A DNA stretch of 64,000 nt from an uncultured Cohaesibacter sp. (GTDB lineage: Bacteria > Pseudomonadota > Alphaproteobacteria > Rhizobiales > Cohaesibacteraceae), in NCBI RefSeq assembly GCF_963676485.1, contig NZ_OY781114.1, forward strand, positions 2,265,001 through 2,329,000. The letters run 5' to 3'. The notes under the pieces are model-generated. The model was not told the DNA's origin. It made no database searches and saw nothing but the letters and a program-made list of their open reading frames with translations. Below, piece by piece: positions 36,514 through 45,264 of the stretch. The first letter of the stretch is position 1; every line of letters starts with the position of its first letter. The position numbers and the translations under genes were made by a program.

Positions 36514-38013
36514 ATGTCTGAAGCGTTTATTGAACTGCGCAGCATCGGGAAGCAATTTCTCGGTTTGCGTGCACTGGATGACGTCTCCCTAACCATCAAC
36601 AAAGGCGAAATCCATTGCCTTGCTGGTGAGAACGGGTCGGGGAAATCCACTCTTATCAAAATTATATCCGGGGTCTATCAGCCAACCGAAGGTGAGATCT
36701 TCATCGAAGGGGAGAAGGTAGAAAACCTGTCGCCGATCGAGTCGGTGAACCGAGCCATTCAGGTTATCTATCAGGACTTCTCTCTGTTCGGCAATTTGAC
36801 CGTGGCGGAAAATCTGGCTCTCAACACCGAGCTACGGGCCAAGACCAAGCTTGTCAATTGGCGCCGTGTGCGCAAGCTGGCCCGTGAAGCGCTGGAGCGC
36901 CTTGGCGTGGATATCGATCTGGATGCCGAGGTGGAGAGCCTGCCCACATCCAGCAAGCAGCTTGTGGCCATTGCCCGGGCGCTGATGTCCGATGCCAAGC
37001 TGATCATCATGGATGAGCCGACGACCGCACTGACGGGCAAGGAAGTGGAAACGCTTTTCCGTATTGTGCGCGATATTCAGAGCCGGGGCATTGCCATTCT
37101 GTTCGTCAGCCACAAAATGCGCGAAATGCTGGATATTTCCGAGCGCCTGACGGTCATTCGAAATGGTGCCAAAGTCGCCGAAGGGCCGACGAGTGAATTT
37201 GATGAAGCTTCCGTGATCCGTCACATGACGGGCCTTGATATCCAGATTGAGCCCTTCCGGCGGCCGCGCCCCGATGCAAGCGAAACGCCGCGCCTCAAGG
37301 TGCAAGGGCTTTGTCTGCCGGGAAATTATGAAGACATTGGCTTAACGCTTCATTCGGGCGAGATTGTCGGGCTCTCGGGCCTTTTGGGCTCAGGCCGCAC
37401 AGAGCTGGCGCTTAGCCTGTTTGGTATGCTGCCGCCACAAAGCGGCTCAGTCGAAGTGGATGGTAAGCCCATTGCGCTTAACAGCGTGCAGGATGCGATT
37501 GCCGAGGGCATCGCCTATGTGCCCGAAGACAGGCTCTCCGAAGGCCTGTTCATGACACAATCGATCAAGCGCAATATTATTGCCACCTCTCTGGATTCTC
37601 TGGCCAAGGGCGGGATCATTGATATTCCGCGGGTGGACCGGGTTACCGATGAGACGATTGCGTCCATGCAGATCGCCACGCCCAGCGCTGAAAAGCAGGT
37701 TGGCGAGCTGTCCGGCGGCAACGCCCAGCGCGTCGTTCTCGGGCGCTGGTTGCTGACTGATGCCAAGGTGCTCATTCTCAATGGGCCAACCGTTGGCGTC
37801 GATGTGGGGTCCAAGGCCGAGATACACAAGAAGATCCGCGAGTTGGTCGATAATCACGGCCTCGCCGTTCTGATGATATCGGATGATGTTCTGGAACTTG
37901 CCCAGAATTGCAGCCGCGTCATTCTCATGCATCGCGGGCGTTTCGTCGATGAGCTTGAAGGCGATGCCATCATCGAAGATGTGATCAGCGATCAGCTGAA
38001 GTCGTTCACGTAA
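36514..38013 (+). CDS. Sugar ABC transporter ATPase with two ATPase domains (RbsA/XylG type)
   Basis: 499 residues with two tandem ATPase domains. Domain 1: Walker A GENGSGKST, Walker B LIIMDEPTTAL, H-loop region LFVSHKMREM. Its signature is weak (LPTSSKQLVAIARAL). Domain 2: a Walker A variant SGLLGSGRTELAL, usual in these proteins, signature GELSGGNAQRVVLGRWL, and Walker B VLILNGPTVGVD, where the usual Asp-Glu-Pro is Asn-Gly-Pro. So the catalytic Glu of site 2 is missing. The ATG at 36514 (MSEAFIELRS) gives normal length; the frame is open back to 36439, but that would run across the hairpin. It powers the importer with the two permeases downstream. Confidence 0.92.
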   Translation: MSEAFIELRSIGKQFLGLRALDDVSLTINKGEIHCLAGENGSGKSTLIKIISGVYQPTEGEIFIEGEKVENLSPIESVNRAIQVIYQDFSLFGNLTVAENLALNTELRAKTKLVNWRRVRKLAREALERLGVDIDLDAEVESLPTSSKQLVAIARALMSDAKLIIMDEPTTALTGKEVETLFRIVRDIQSRGIAILFVSHKMREMLDISERLTVIRNGAKVAEGPTSEFDEASVIRHMTGLDIQIEPFRRPRPDASETPRLKVQGLCLPGNYEDIGLTLHSGEIVGLSGLLGSGRTELALSLFGMLPPQSGSVEVDGKPIALNSVQDAIAEGIAYVPEDRLSEGLFMTQSIKRNIIATSLDSLAKGGIIDIPRVDRVTDETIASMQIATPSAEKQVGELSGGNAQRVVLGRWLLTDAKVLILNGPTVGVDVGSKAEIHKKIRELVDNHGLAVLMISDDVLELAQNCSRVILMHRGRFVDELEGDAIIEDVISDQLKSFT

Positions 38014-38023
38014 GGACAAGGCC

Positions 38024-39001
38024 ATGAAACTCTTCAAAAGATCAGAATTTGTCATAGCGGCCATCCTTCTGTTTGCCATGGTCGTGATCGGCCTGATCAA
38101 CCCTGCCTTCTGGCAACTGGATAATATTTTCTCCCTGCTGCGCAGCAATGTCATCATTGGCATCATGGCGCTTGGGGTGTTGATCGTCATGATCTCGGGC
38201 GGCATCGATGTGTCCTTCCCGGCCTTTGCCGTGGCGGCGATGTATCTCACCGTCAAGGGGATGATTTATCTGGGCTATGACGGGGTGATCCTGCCCTTCA
38301 TTGCTGCGGCCACGATGGGCATGCTATTTGGCTGCCTCAACGCTTTCTTTGTTTACAAATTCCGCATGATACCGCTGATCGTGACCTTGGGCACGGGCAG
38401 CATGGTGCGTGGTTTCCTGCTGGGCATCGTGGGTACCAGCATGATCAACATCAATAAGATGCCGGATGCGCTGATTGATTTTGCCAAGACCGAAGTCATC
38501 TCCATGACCAAACCCGATGGCACCCATTTTGGGCTCACGGCCATGGTGCTGATTTATGTCGGGCTGGCAATCATCGTGCATCTGGTGCTGCGCTATACGA
38601 TGATCGGGCGTAGCGTCTATGCCCTTGGAGGCGATGAGGAAGCGGCCAAACGCGTCGGTTTTGATGTGCGCAAGACGATCTTCTTCATCTATTGCTTTGC
38701 CGGCATGCTGGCGGGCTTCGGCGGACTGCTGCATAGCGGCATGATCTGGCTGGCCAATCCGCGCGATTTCGTCGGCCTTGAGCTGGATGTGATTGCCGCC
38801 GTTGTGCTGGGCGGAGCTAGTATCTTCGGCGGGCGAGGCTCGGTGCTGGGCACCATGCTTGGCGTGTTCATGCTGGTCATGGTCAAGAATAGCCTGATCA
38901 TCATGAAGGTGGAAACGACCTGGCAGCGCGTTGTGGTCGGTATCGTCATCGTTATTGCGACAGCCATGACGGCATGGCGCGATCGCAAACGGAACGTATG
39001 A
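38024..39001 (+). CDS. Sugar ABC transporter permease 1
   Basis: 325 residues, about nine hydrophobic helices, RbsC/BPD_transp_2 family. MISGGIDVSFPAFAVAAMYL and the late GGASIFGGRGSVLGTMLGVFML are typical. AAGG precedes the ATG and the gene follows the ATPase stop by 10 bp. It forms the membrane channel with the next permease, so the importer has a heteromeric pair. Confidence 0.94.
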   Translation: MKLFKRSEFVIAAILLFAMVVIGLINPAFWQLDNIFSLLRSNVIIGIMALGVLIVMISGGIDVSFPAFAVAAMYLTVKGMIYLGYDGVILPFIAAATMGMLFGCLNAFFVYKFRMIPLIVTLGTGSMVRGFLLGIVGTSMININKMPDALIDFAKTEVISMTKPDGTHFGLTAMVLIYVGLAIIVHLVLRYTMIGRSVYALGGDEEAAKRVGFDVRKTIFFIYCFAGMLAGFGGLLHSGMIWLANPRDFVGLELDVIAAVVLGGASIFGGRGSVLGTMLGVFMLVMVKNSLIIMKVETTWQRVVVGIVIVIATAMTAWRDRKRNV

Positions 39002-39012
39002 GGAAATAGAAC

Positions 39013-40002
39013 ATGAAATTCTCCCTCGATTTTCGCAACATGGTCAATCGCGATAATAATATTCTGCAATTGATCATGATGACCGTTCTGATCTTCATCA
39101 TCATGACGGCCCTTAGCCCGGACAAGTTTCTGCGCTACTATAATTTTGAATCCATCACCTATCTGTTTCCCGAGCTGGGCCTTCTGTCCATCGCCATGAT
39201 GATTGCGATGCTCACCGGCGGGATCGACCTCTCTGTCGTCGGGATCGCCAATCTGTCCGGTATTCTCTCAGGCGTGCTGTTTCATTATCTTACCCGTGAT
39301 CTGGGCATGGAACAGAGCGTGCCGATGGTGTTGCTGGGTGTTTGCCTCTCGCTCGGGGTTGGCCTTGTAGCCGGAGCCATCAACGGGTTCCTTATAACCA
39401 AGCTCAACATCATTCCCATTCTGGCGACATTGGGCACGGGGCAGGTCTTTATCGGCTTGTGTCTGGTGTTGACCGGCGGGCCGGCTATCGTTGGCTATCC
39501 CGATGCATGGGCCTTTCTTGGCAATGGTAAGCTGTTTGGCATCGCTGTGCCCTTCCTGTTGTTCTTGCTGGTGGCCGGATGCGTCGCTTTCCTGCTGACG
39601 CGGACAACATTAGGGGTCAACCTGATGCTGATCGGTTCCAACCCGCGGGCGGCTGTCTTTGCCGGTTTGAAGAAATCGCGCATGATCCTTTACAGCTACA
39701 TGCTGTCTGGCGTGCTGGCCAGCATGGCAGGCATCATCCTTTCGGGGCGGACCAATGCGGCCAAGTCTGACTATGGCACATCCTATCTGCTGCAAGCGGT
39801 TCTGATTTCCGTGCTCGGCGGGACGAACCCTGCCGGTGGCAAGGGAACGGTTGCCGGTGTGTCGATCGCTGTGGTGGCCTTGATGCTGCTTTCCAGCGGT
39901 TTCCAGATCCTGCGATTCAGCAACCATCTGATCGACTTCATCTGGGGGGCTTTCCTGTTGCTGGTCATTGCCATCAATGCCTGGAAGAACCGCGCTCGGT
40001 AG
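39013..40002 (+). CDS. Sugar ABC transporter permease 2
   Basis: 329 residues, RbsC/BPD_transp_2 family, again with MLTGGIDLSVVGIANLSGIL and VLGGTNPAGGKGTVAGVSIAVVAL. It starts 11 bp after permease 1 with GAGGAAA upstream. The two permeases are clearly related but not identical. Confidence 0.94.
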   Translation: MKFSLDFRNMVNRDNNILQLIMMTVLIFIIMTALSPDKFLRYYNFESITYLFPELGLLSIAMMIAMLTGGIDLSVVGIANLSGILSGVLFHYLTRDLGMEQSVPMVLLGVCLSLGVGLVAGAINGFLITKLNIIPILATLGTGQVFIGLCLVLTGGPAIVGYPDAWAFLGNGKLFGIAVPFLLFLLVAGCVAFLLTRTTLGVNLMLIGSNPRAAVFAGLKKSRMILYSYMLSGVLASMAGIILSGRTNAAKSDYGTSYLLQAVLISVLGGTNPAGGKGTVAGVSIAVVALMLLSSGFQILRFSNHLIDFIWGAFLLLVIAINAWKNRAR

Positions 40003-40018
40003 AGCGTCCACTTTTTGG

Positions 40019-40053
40019 CCGCCGCCATCCCAACAAACGGGTGGTGGCGGTTT
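40019..40053 (+). terminator. Hairpin after the permease genes
   Basis: A GC-rich imperfect inverted repeat (ccgccgccatccc, loop aacaaac, gggtggtggcgg) is followed by TTTCATCTTTT. It may be a partial terminator or attenuator between permeases and enzyme genes. The T tract is broken, so I rate it low. Confidence 0.4.
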
Positions 40054-40136
40054 CATCTTTTCAAACAAGCCTGGAGCTCTTCATGCTGCTTTCAAGCCCT
40101 GGCAAGAAGACTTCGGACAAGACGGAGGAAAATACC

Positions 40137-41219
40137 ATGAAACCGGTAAAGATCACCCTTCGCAAAGTCGACTTCGCCGCCCACGAGCAGACGATAGCCA
40201 GCTGCGATGAAATGAACGCATCCACCTTTCGCTATGAGAGTGGCATAGAAGGATTGCGCATCAGCAATGCCAGAGGCCATCTGGTCATTCTGCCTTTTTA
40301 TGGACAGATGATATGGGATGCCATGTTTGACGGTGTCGACCTCACCATGAAAAACATGTTTTCCATGCCGCGGCCAGCGAGCGATATTGCGGGCACCTAT
40401 GGCTGTTTTGCCTTCCATTCGGGGCTTTTGCGCAATGGCTGCCCGTCGCCGGATGATACGCATGCGTTGCATGGTGAAATGCCCGTATCAGCGCTCGACT
40501 GTGCGGGATTGGAATTTGGCGAAGATGAAGAAGGCTTCTATATGGCGGTGACGGGCACCGCTGAGTATGTCATGGGGTTTGGGGACCATTATATCGCGCA
40601 TCCCAGAGTGGTCATGCGTCCGGGCAAGACCCTGTTTGACATGTGCATGGATGTAGAGAATGTTGGCGGAGCGCCGATGGACCTCATGTATATGTGCCAC
40701 GTCAATTTTGCCTATTGTGAAGGGGCCAAGATCATTCAGCCCGCCCCTTTCACGCCAGACAGAACCGTGGTGCGTACAGCCGTGCCGGGCCATGTGCAGA
40801 CCACACCAGACTATCTGGCCTTTATCGATTCTCTGGCCAAGGATCCAACAGGCCTTGAGGTGCTTGATGAGCCGGAGCGTTACAATCCCGAGCAAGTGCT
40901 CTATGTGCGCGGCGTTGGCTCTGATGGCGATAGCAATACCGCATCCCTGATGCGCCGCCGGGAGGGTGACGGCTTCCAGATTGCCTATAATTGCAAAGAC
41001 TTCCCCAAGACCGTGCGCTGGATATTGGTCAATGCGGATCAGCAGGTGGCCGCCTTTGCGCTGCCATCCACCTGCGAGCCGGAAGGCTATCTGGCGGAAA
41101 AGGCAAAGGGCAATGTCCGGCAGCTCGCCACCGGTGAGGCAGCCAGCTTCAAGGTCCGGTTGGGTTATGTAACAGGAGAGGAAGCCGAAGCAGCAGAAGC
41201 GCATATTCGCGCGCTCTGA
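40137..41219 (+). CDS. DUF4432 aldose-1-epimerase-like protein
   Basis: 360 residues. It has the galactose mutarotase-like beta-sandwich fold, with VILPFYGQMIWDAMFDGVDL at about 49-68 and LMYMCHVNFAYCEGAKI in the middle, where His could be catalytic. The family name is DUF4432. In this operon it may convert the anomers of the imported sugar so the kinase gets the right form. The ATG at 40137 has ACGGAGGA upstream, so earlier in-frame starts (40041, 40083) are unlikely. The enzyme role is inferred. Confidence 0.85.
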   Translation: MKPVKITLRKVDFAAHEQTIASCDEMNASTFRYESGIEGLRISNARGHLVILPFYGQMIWDAMFDGVDLTMKNMFSMPRPASDIAGTYGCFAFHSGLLRNGCPSPDDTHALHGEMPVSALDCAGLEFGEDEEGFYMAVTGTAEYVMGFGDHYIAHPRVVMRPGKTLFDMCMDVENVGGAPMDLMYMCHVNFAYCEGAKIIQPAPFTPDRTVVRTAVPGHVQTTPDYLAFIDSLAKDPTGLEVLDEPERYNPEQVLYVRGVGSDGDSNTASLMRRREGDGFQIAYNCKDFPKTVRWILVNADQQVAAFALPSTCEPEGYLAEKAKGNVRQLATGEAASFKVRLGYVTGEEAEAAEAHIRAL

Positions 41220-41267
41220 TCTCGCGTTCGGTGGCCATAACAAAAGGCAAATCAAGGGAAGAGAAGC

Positions 41268-42197
41268 ATGTCAGGAAGAGTCGCTGTTGTTGGCAGCAAT
41301 ATGGTCGATCTGATCACTTACGTTACCCGCATGCCCGGGCCGGGCGAAACACTTGAAGCGCCATCCTTCAGCCTTGGATGTGGAGGCAAAGGCGCCAATC
41401 AGGCTGTTGCAGCCGCCAAGCTGGGGGCCGATGTGATGATGGTTACGCGGGTGGGGGATGATATCTTTGCCGACAATACCATCAACAATCTTGAAACATT
41501 GGGTGTCGATACACGTCATGTGGTGCGCGTGCCGGGCACGTCTTCAGGGGTTGCGCCAATCTTCGTGGAAGAATCCGGCGAAAACAGCATCCTGATCGTG
41601 AAGGGAGCCAATGAGCATCTGACGCCAGAGGAAGTCGACAAGGCGGCAGATGAGCTCAAGCAATGCGATCTCATTGTCATGCAGCTGGAAGTGCCGCTGG
41701 AGACGATCTATCACACCATCGCCTTTGGCGCCAAGCATGGCATCCCGACCCTGCTCAACCCAGCTCCGGCGCAACCGGATCTTGATGCTTCGCGCATCAC
41801 CGATGTGACCTATCTGGTGCCCAATGAAAGCGAGCTTGAATTGCTGACGGGTATGAAGGTGAGTGATGAGGACAGCGCAGAAGCTGCCGCACGTAGCCTG
41901 ATGGCCAAAGGGATCAAGACGGTGATTGTGACGCTTGGTTCGAAGGGCGCCCTGCTGGTGACCGTAGAGGGGCGTAAGCATTTTGCTCCCATCTCCGTGA
42001 CACCAAAGGATACGACCGGAGCGGGCGACGCCTTTATCGGCTGCTTTGCTCACTTCTATACCCAGGACGATGACCTTGAAGCGGCCTTGTCTATGGCTGT
42101 GCGCTATGCTGCGGATTCCATCACGCGGCAGGGGACGCAAAAATCCTATGCAACGGGTGCGGAATTTAAAGCCTTTTGTGCGTCGCTTGAAAAATAG
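41268..42197 (+). CDS. deoK: PfkB-family sugar kinase (ribokinase or deoxyribokinase)
   Basis: 309 residues. Substrate-binding N-terminal motif GCGGKGANQAVAAAKLGADV near 37-56, and C-terminal ATP and anion-hole motif DTTGAGDAFIGCFAHF, whose Asp is the catalytic base. Ribokinase and deoxyribokinase cannot be told apart by eye. Because deoC is in the same operon, deoxyribokinase is the better guess, making deoxyribose-5-phosphate for DeoC. GGGAAGAG precedes the ATG. It is the last gene before a strong terminator. Confidence 0.85.
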   Translation: MSGRVAVVGSNMVDLITYVTRMPGPGETLEAPSFSLGCGGKGANQAVAAAKLGADVMMVTRVGDDIFADNTINNLETLGVDTRHVVRVPGTSSGVAPIFVEESGENSILIVKGANEHLTPEEVDKAADELKQCDLIVMQLEVPLETIYHTIAFGAKHGIPTLLNPAPAQPDLDASRITDVTYLVPNESELELLTGMKVSDEDSAEAAARSLMAKGIKTVIVTLGSKGALLVTVEGRKHFAPISVTPKDTTGAGDAFIGCFAHFYTQDDDLEAALSMAVRYAADSITRQGTQKSYATGAEFKAFCASLEK

Positions 42198-42223
42198 ATG
42201 CAAAGCCTTTGAGCAAATTCTTC

Positions 42224-42258
42224 AAAGTCGGGATGGCTTGCTATCCCGACTTTTCTTT
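42224..42258 (+). terminator. Rho-independent terminator after the deoxyribose operon
   Basis: The hairpin aaagtcgggat, short loop, atcccgacttt is followed by TTCTTTT. It lies between the kinase stop and the convergent CbiQ/NikQ gene, and could act on both transcripts. Confidence 0.9.
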
Positions 42259-42297
42259 TGGGGTGCAGCATCCAGAGCGATGATGCAAGCTGTTGGT

Positions 42298-43026
42298 CTA
42301 AAAAGGGAACGTGTCAATAGCCAGGATGCCGAGCGCTCCTGTCAGCAGGATGGCGCCGGTCAGCCAATCCCTTCGTTTGGGGCGGCTCAACTCGGTATAG
42401 GGGTAGCGGCCGCTATAGCACCGACACAACATGGCATTTTCCACTCTGTGTGCCCGATCCAGAGAGCGGACCAGAAGCATGCCGATCAGGTTGCCATAGC
42501 TGGTGTATGTGTGTCGGTTCGTTTTCGGCTGGAATGCCCGTGCCTTCATGGCCTTGTGCAAGCGGGCTGCCTCCATGCGGATGACAGACACATAGCGCAC
42601 AGTCATGACAAATAGGCGCACCAAGCTTTCGGGCACCTTCAATGCATAGAGCGCAGCGCCCAATCGGATTGGTTCTATGGTGCCCAGAAAGATCATCAAA
42701 AGCAACACCGAGGCTGAGACCTTGCAGCCGATCAGTGCGGCGCGCTCAAGCCCTTCCAGAGAGGCATGCAAGGGGCCGATACTGAATAGGGATGCTCCGG
42801 GCATCAGGAAGGGCATGGTGATGAAAATCAGCAGCACGAAGCCTTCAACATGCAACAACCGCCGCCAAAGGCTTCGGTCAATCTTCTCGGCGGCACCAAG
42901 CATGAAGCAGCCGATACAGGCCAGAAAGGCAGCCTCAAGGCTCTTTAGTTGGGAAAAGATGCAAACTGCCAAAAAAGCGACAACCAGCCGTATTCGCAGG
43001 TCTTTGGGCAGCAGGTCCGGATTCAT
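42298..43026 (-). CDS. nikQ: Nickel/cobalt ECF transporter permease T-component (CbiQ/NikQ)
   Basis: 242 residues with five or so hydrophobic helices and the T-component pattern: MEAARLHKAMKARAFQPK is the conserved coupling-helix region. The ATG at 43026 overlaps the upstream stop (ATGA), so I prefer it to the GTG at 43044. It normally couples the substrate-specific CbiM/NikM to an ATPase (CbiO/NikO). No ATPase gene follows: the next gene is the convergent kinase. Confidence 0.92.
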   Translation of the reverse strand: MNPDLLPKDLRIRLVVAFLAVCIFSQLKSLEAAFLACIGCFMLGAAEKIDRSLWRRLLHVEGFVLLIFITMPFLMPGASLFSIGPLHASLEGLERAALIGCKVSASVLLLMIFLGTIEPIRLGAALYALKVPESLVRLFVMTVRYVSVIRMEAARLHKAMKARAFQPKTNRHTYTSYGNLIGMLLVRSLDRAHRVENAMLCRCYSGRYPYTELSRPKRRDWLTGAILLTGALGILAIDTFPF

Positions 43027-43616
43027 CGACGAGATCGCGCCCACAATCCGATGCCAGCAAGGCCGATGATGAGAAAGATGCCCGAAATGATGTCGGTAAA
43101 GCGCATATGGCTGTCCATCTGCTCAATGCGCTCGAGAAGCGGTTCTACCTGTCGCTGCACGGCCGCTTCGATCATCGGGTCGAGCTCTGATGCAGGAAGG
43201 GCCCTGGGGGATGATGATCGTGATTGGCGGGTGGGGGACGTTTGCAGCGCGTTGACTTGCAGGCTTGCCTGAGTAGTGTGCTTGAAGCTCGTACCACCCA
43301 TCCGTGCGGCAGGAATAAGGGCAGATGCTATATGGCCTTCCTGCGTGTTGACCGTGATGATGATGTCCGACTGAACAGGTTGAGGTGGGGCAAAGTCGTA
43401 AGCGCCCTTTTTGTCCGTGGTGCCTTTGGCCAGAACCGTGCCAGAGGCATCCTTGGCTATCCAAGGGGTGTCTTGTGCGCGTCCTCCACCAATGAAAAAG
43501 GCATATCCGGTAATATGATCTCCCTTGACGGTAGCAAAGACTTTCAGCTTGTGCGCGTTTGCCGGGCTTGCGAATAATGCAAGGGATGCCAGTGCAATCA
43601 ATAGGAACCGTATCAT
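43023..43616 (-). CDS. nikL: NikL-like accessory component of the nickel/cobalt importer
   Basis: 197 residues. A signal peptide (FLLIALASLALFASPANA) is followed by a beta-rich domain of the carboxypeptidase-regulatory type with a Ser/Arg-rich linker. A C-terminal helix (DIISGIFLIIGLAGIGLWARSRR) anchors it. This matches the NikL accessory subunit found between NikM and NikQ in Ni importers. It overlaps both neighbours by 4 bases. Confidence 0.82.
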   Translation of the reverse strand: MIRFLLIALASLALFASPANAHKLKVFATVKGDHITGYAFFIGGGRAQDTPWIAKDASGTVLAKGTTDKKGAYDFAPPQPVQSDIIITVNTQEGHIASALIPAARMGGTSFKHTTQASLQVNALQTSPTRQSRSSSPRALPASELDPMIEAAVQRQVEPLLERIEQMDSHMRFTDIISGIFLIIGLAGIGLWARSRR

Positions 43617-44239
43617 GAGGCAGCTGCTCCGCTTGCAAGTCTCAATGCATCGGGCTGTACCCGCGAGAGGAAGCCAACCACAGCCGCTGTGATAAAAGCT
43701 TCAGCCAGGGCCAATGGCAGATAAGTGGCCAACAAGACGCTGGCGACAGGGGTATATTCCGGTGCCGAGAGGGCCAGCGAGAGAGCCACCAGTCCACCGG
43801 TGCCCAGCACGGACAGGCCTCCAACCAGGGCAGACAGGCCCGCTCGTATCGCGCTGGAGTGGGATGAGCGGATAATCGGGCCGATTACCATGGCAAGGAC
43901 AAAGCCGGGCAGGGCGATATTGACCGTGTTGACGCCCAGCGTCGTCAGGCCACCAAAGCCAAAAAGCAGCGCTTGCAAGATGAGCGCGACACCGACGGCG
44001 GGGAATATGGCAACGCCAATCATGATGCCCATCAACCCTGACAGCAACAAATGCACACTTGAGGGACCAACCGGCACGGAAATCAGCGACGCTGTGAAAA
44101 ACGCGGCTGACAGGATGGCGGTGCGCGGAATGGCCCGATCATTTAAACTGCGCAAACCCAGCGTCACACCAGCAAGGGTGACGGCGGCCCCGCCAATCAG
44201 AACCGGTGCACTGAGTATACCGTCAGGGATATGTGCCAT
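43613..44239 (-). CDS. nikM: Substrate-specific S-component CbiM/NikM
   Basis: 208 residues, about seven hydrophobic helices. It starts MAHIPDGILS, where the N-terminal amine and His3 (MxH) belong to the metal site. Other conserved parts are PVGPSSVHLLLSGLMGIMIG and NTVNIALPG. It recognises Ni2+ or Co2+ and moves it with NikQ. The ATG at 44239 was chosen because MAHIPDG must be at the mature N terminus; the longer frame would bury it. Confidence 0.93.
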   Translation of the reverse strand: MAHIPDGILSAPVLIGGAAVTLAGVTLGLRSLNDRAIPRTAILSAAFFTASLISVPVGPSSVHLLLSGLMGIMIGVAIFPAVGVALILQALLFGFGGLTTLGVNTVNIALPGFVLAMVIGPIIRSSHSSAIRAGLSALVGGLSVLGTGGLVALSLALSAPEYTPVASVLLATYLPLALAEAFITAAVVGFLSRVQPDALRLASGAAAS

Positions 44240-44244
44240 GGCGC

Positions 44245-45018
44245 TTATTTCCCGCTCATATCTGTCGTTTTTACCCACATCAGGGCGCCGAGTTCTACCG
44301 GCACTTTCTTGCCTTCTGGGGAGGTCATCGGTTCATCGCCTTCCACCAGCGCGGCAAAGCCCCACCAGCCTCTATGTGGCATGGCATAGGTGAAGGTGCC
44401 GTTGGCGTCAGCTTTGATCACTTGCGTAATGAAGGCATCGTTGGGTGCCGTTATAGAGGCGTCGTTGATAAACTCAACCTCGATTTCGGCAAACGGGACG
44501 GGGGAGCCGTCTTTGAGCACCATGCCGGAGAAGACATTGCCAGTCCAAAGGCCGGTCGGGCGGGTGAGAGGCTGGATTTCAACCGGCAAGCCGACAAGAT
44601 CATCCCAGCCTTCGCCCGAAGCATAATTATCGACGACCACCTTGGCATAATGAATGATATATTTGCCTTCGGCTGGTTCCCAGTAGGGCTGCGGTTCGAC
44701 ATAGAAAATGGACGCGCCCGGTTCGCCGAGTTGGGCATCAAGGCTCCAGGTGGTTTTGCCATCAATTTGGGTCTGCTTGAGCTCAGGGAGCAAGTCGGTC
44801 TTCGTTCCGGCTTTATAGACGCCCATTTCTTCCGGCTTTTTCATTTCCATCACCGGCCCGCCTTCGAACGGATGGGTGAAGACCATGTCGATGGTTACGT
44901 CTCCACCATTGGGCAACACATCCGCGGACGGGATGATTTCCTGAAAATGGGCCGAAGCCGGGGTCGCGAGAAGGGCAAGGCAAGCAACTGCCGGGAAAGA
45001 AGAAAGAAAAGAGCGCAT
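44245..45018 (-). CDS. nikK: NikK-like periplasmic component (DUF4198)
   Basis: 257 residues. The signal peptide (SSFPAVACLALLATPASA) is followed at once by the mature N terminus HFQEIIPS, with His first, which suits metal binding in DUF4198 proteins. Then comes a beta-rich domain ending in HRGWWGFAALVEGDEP. It is the first gene of the nikKMLQ operon and lies 15 bp from a perfect NikR operator. Confidence 0.88.
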   Translation of the reverse strand: MRSFLSSFPAVACLALLATPASAHFQEIIPSADVLPNGGDVTIDMVFTHPFEGGPVMEMKKPEEMGVYKAGTKTDLLPELKQTQIDGKTTWSLDAQLGEPGASIFYVEPQPYWEPAEGKYIIHYAKVVVDNYASGEGWDDLVGLPVEIQPLTRPTGLWTGNVFSGMVLKDGSPVPFAEIEVEFINDASITAPNDAFITQVIKADANGTFTYAMPHRGWWGFAALVEGDEPMTSPEGKKVPVELGALMWVKTTDMSGK

Positions 45019-45032
45019 GGGAAAACCTGTCA

Positions 45033-45060
45033 GTATGAAATTTAGAGTAACTGATCATAC
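45033..45060 (-). promoter_or_regulatory. NikR operator upstream of nikK
   Basis: GTATGA at 45033-45038, exactly 16 bases, and TCATAC at 45055-45060 form the NikR consensus GTATGA-N16-TCATAC without a mismatch. It sits just upstream of nikK and within the promoter-proximal region, so NikR binding should block transcription. The divergent nikR starts 205 bp away, so autoregulation is possible. Confidence 0.93.
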
Positions 45061-45264
45061 TGTCGGCGTTTGTTCAAGCGCTTCCTCTTGCTTTTGGACA
45101 AGGGAAATAGAAATGTCCGGGTGGGAGGGCTGTCGCCTCATCATCGGATCTTCTAGATCCAATAGCGGTTTTACAAACGGGGCCGAATGTGCATTTATTT
45201 AGTCGTTACAGCCCTGCTTGAAGCGCTTTTTGAACCACGAGTGACAAGAAGAATCGAGACTTTC

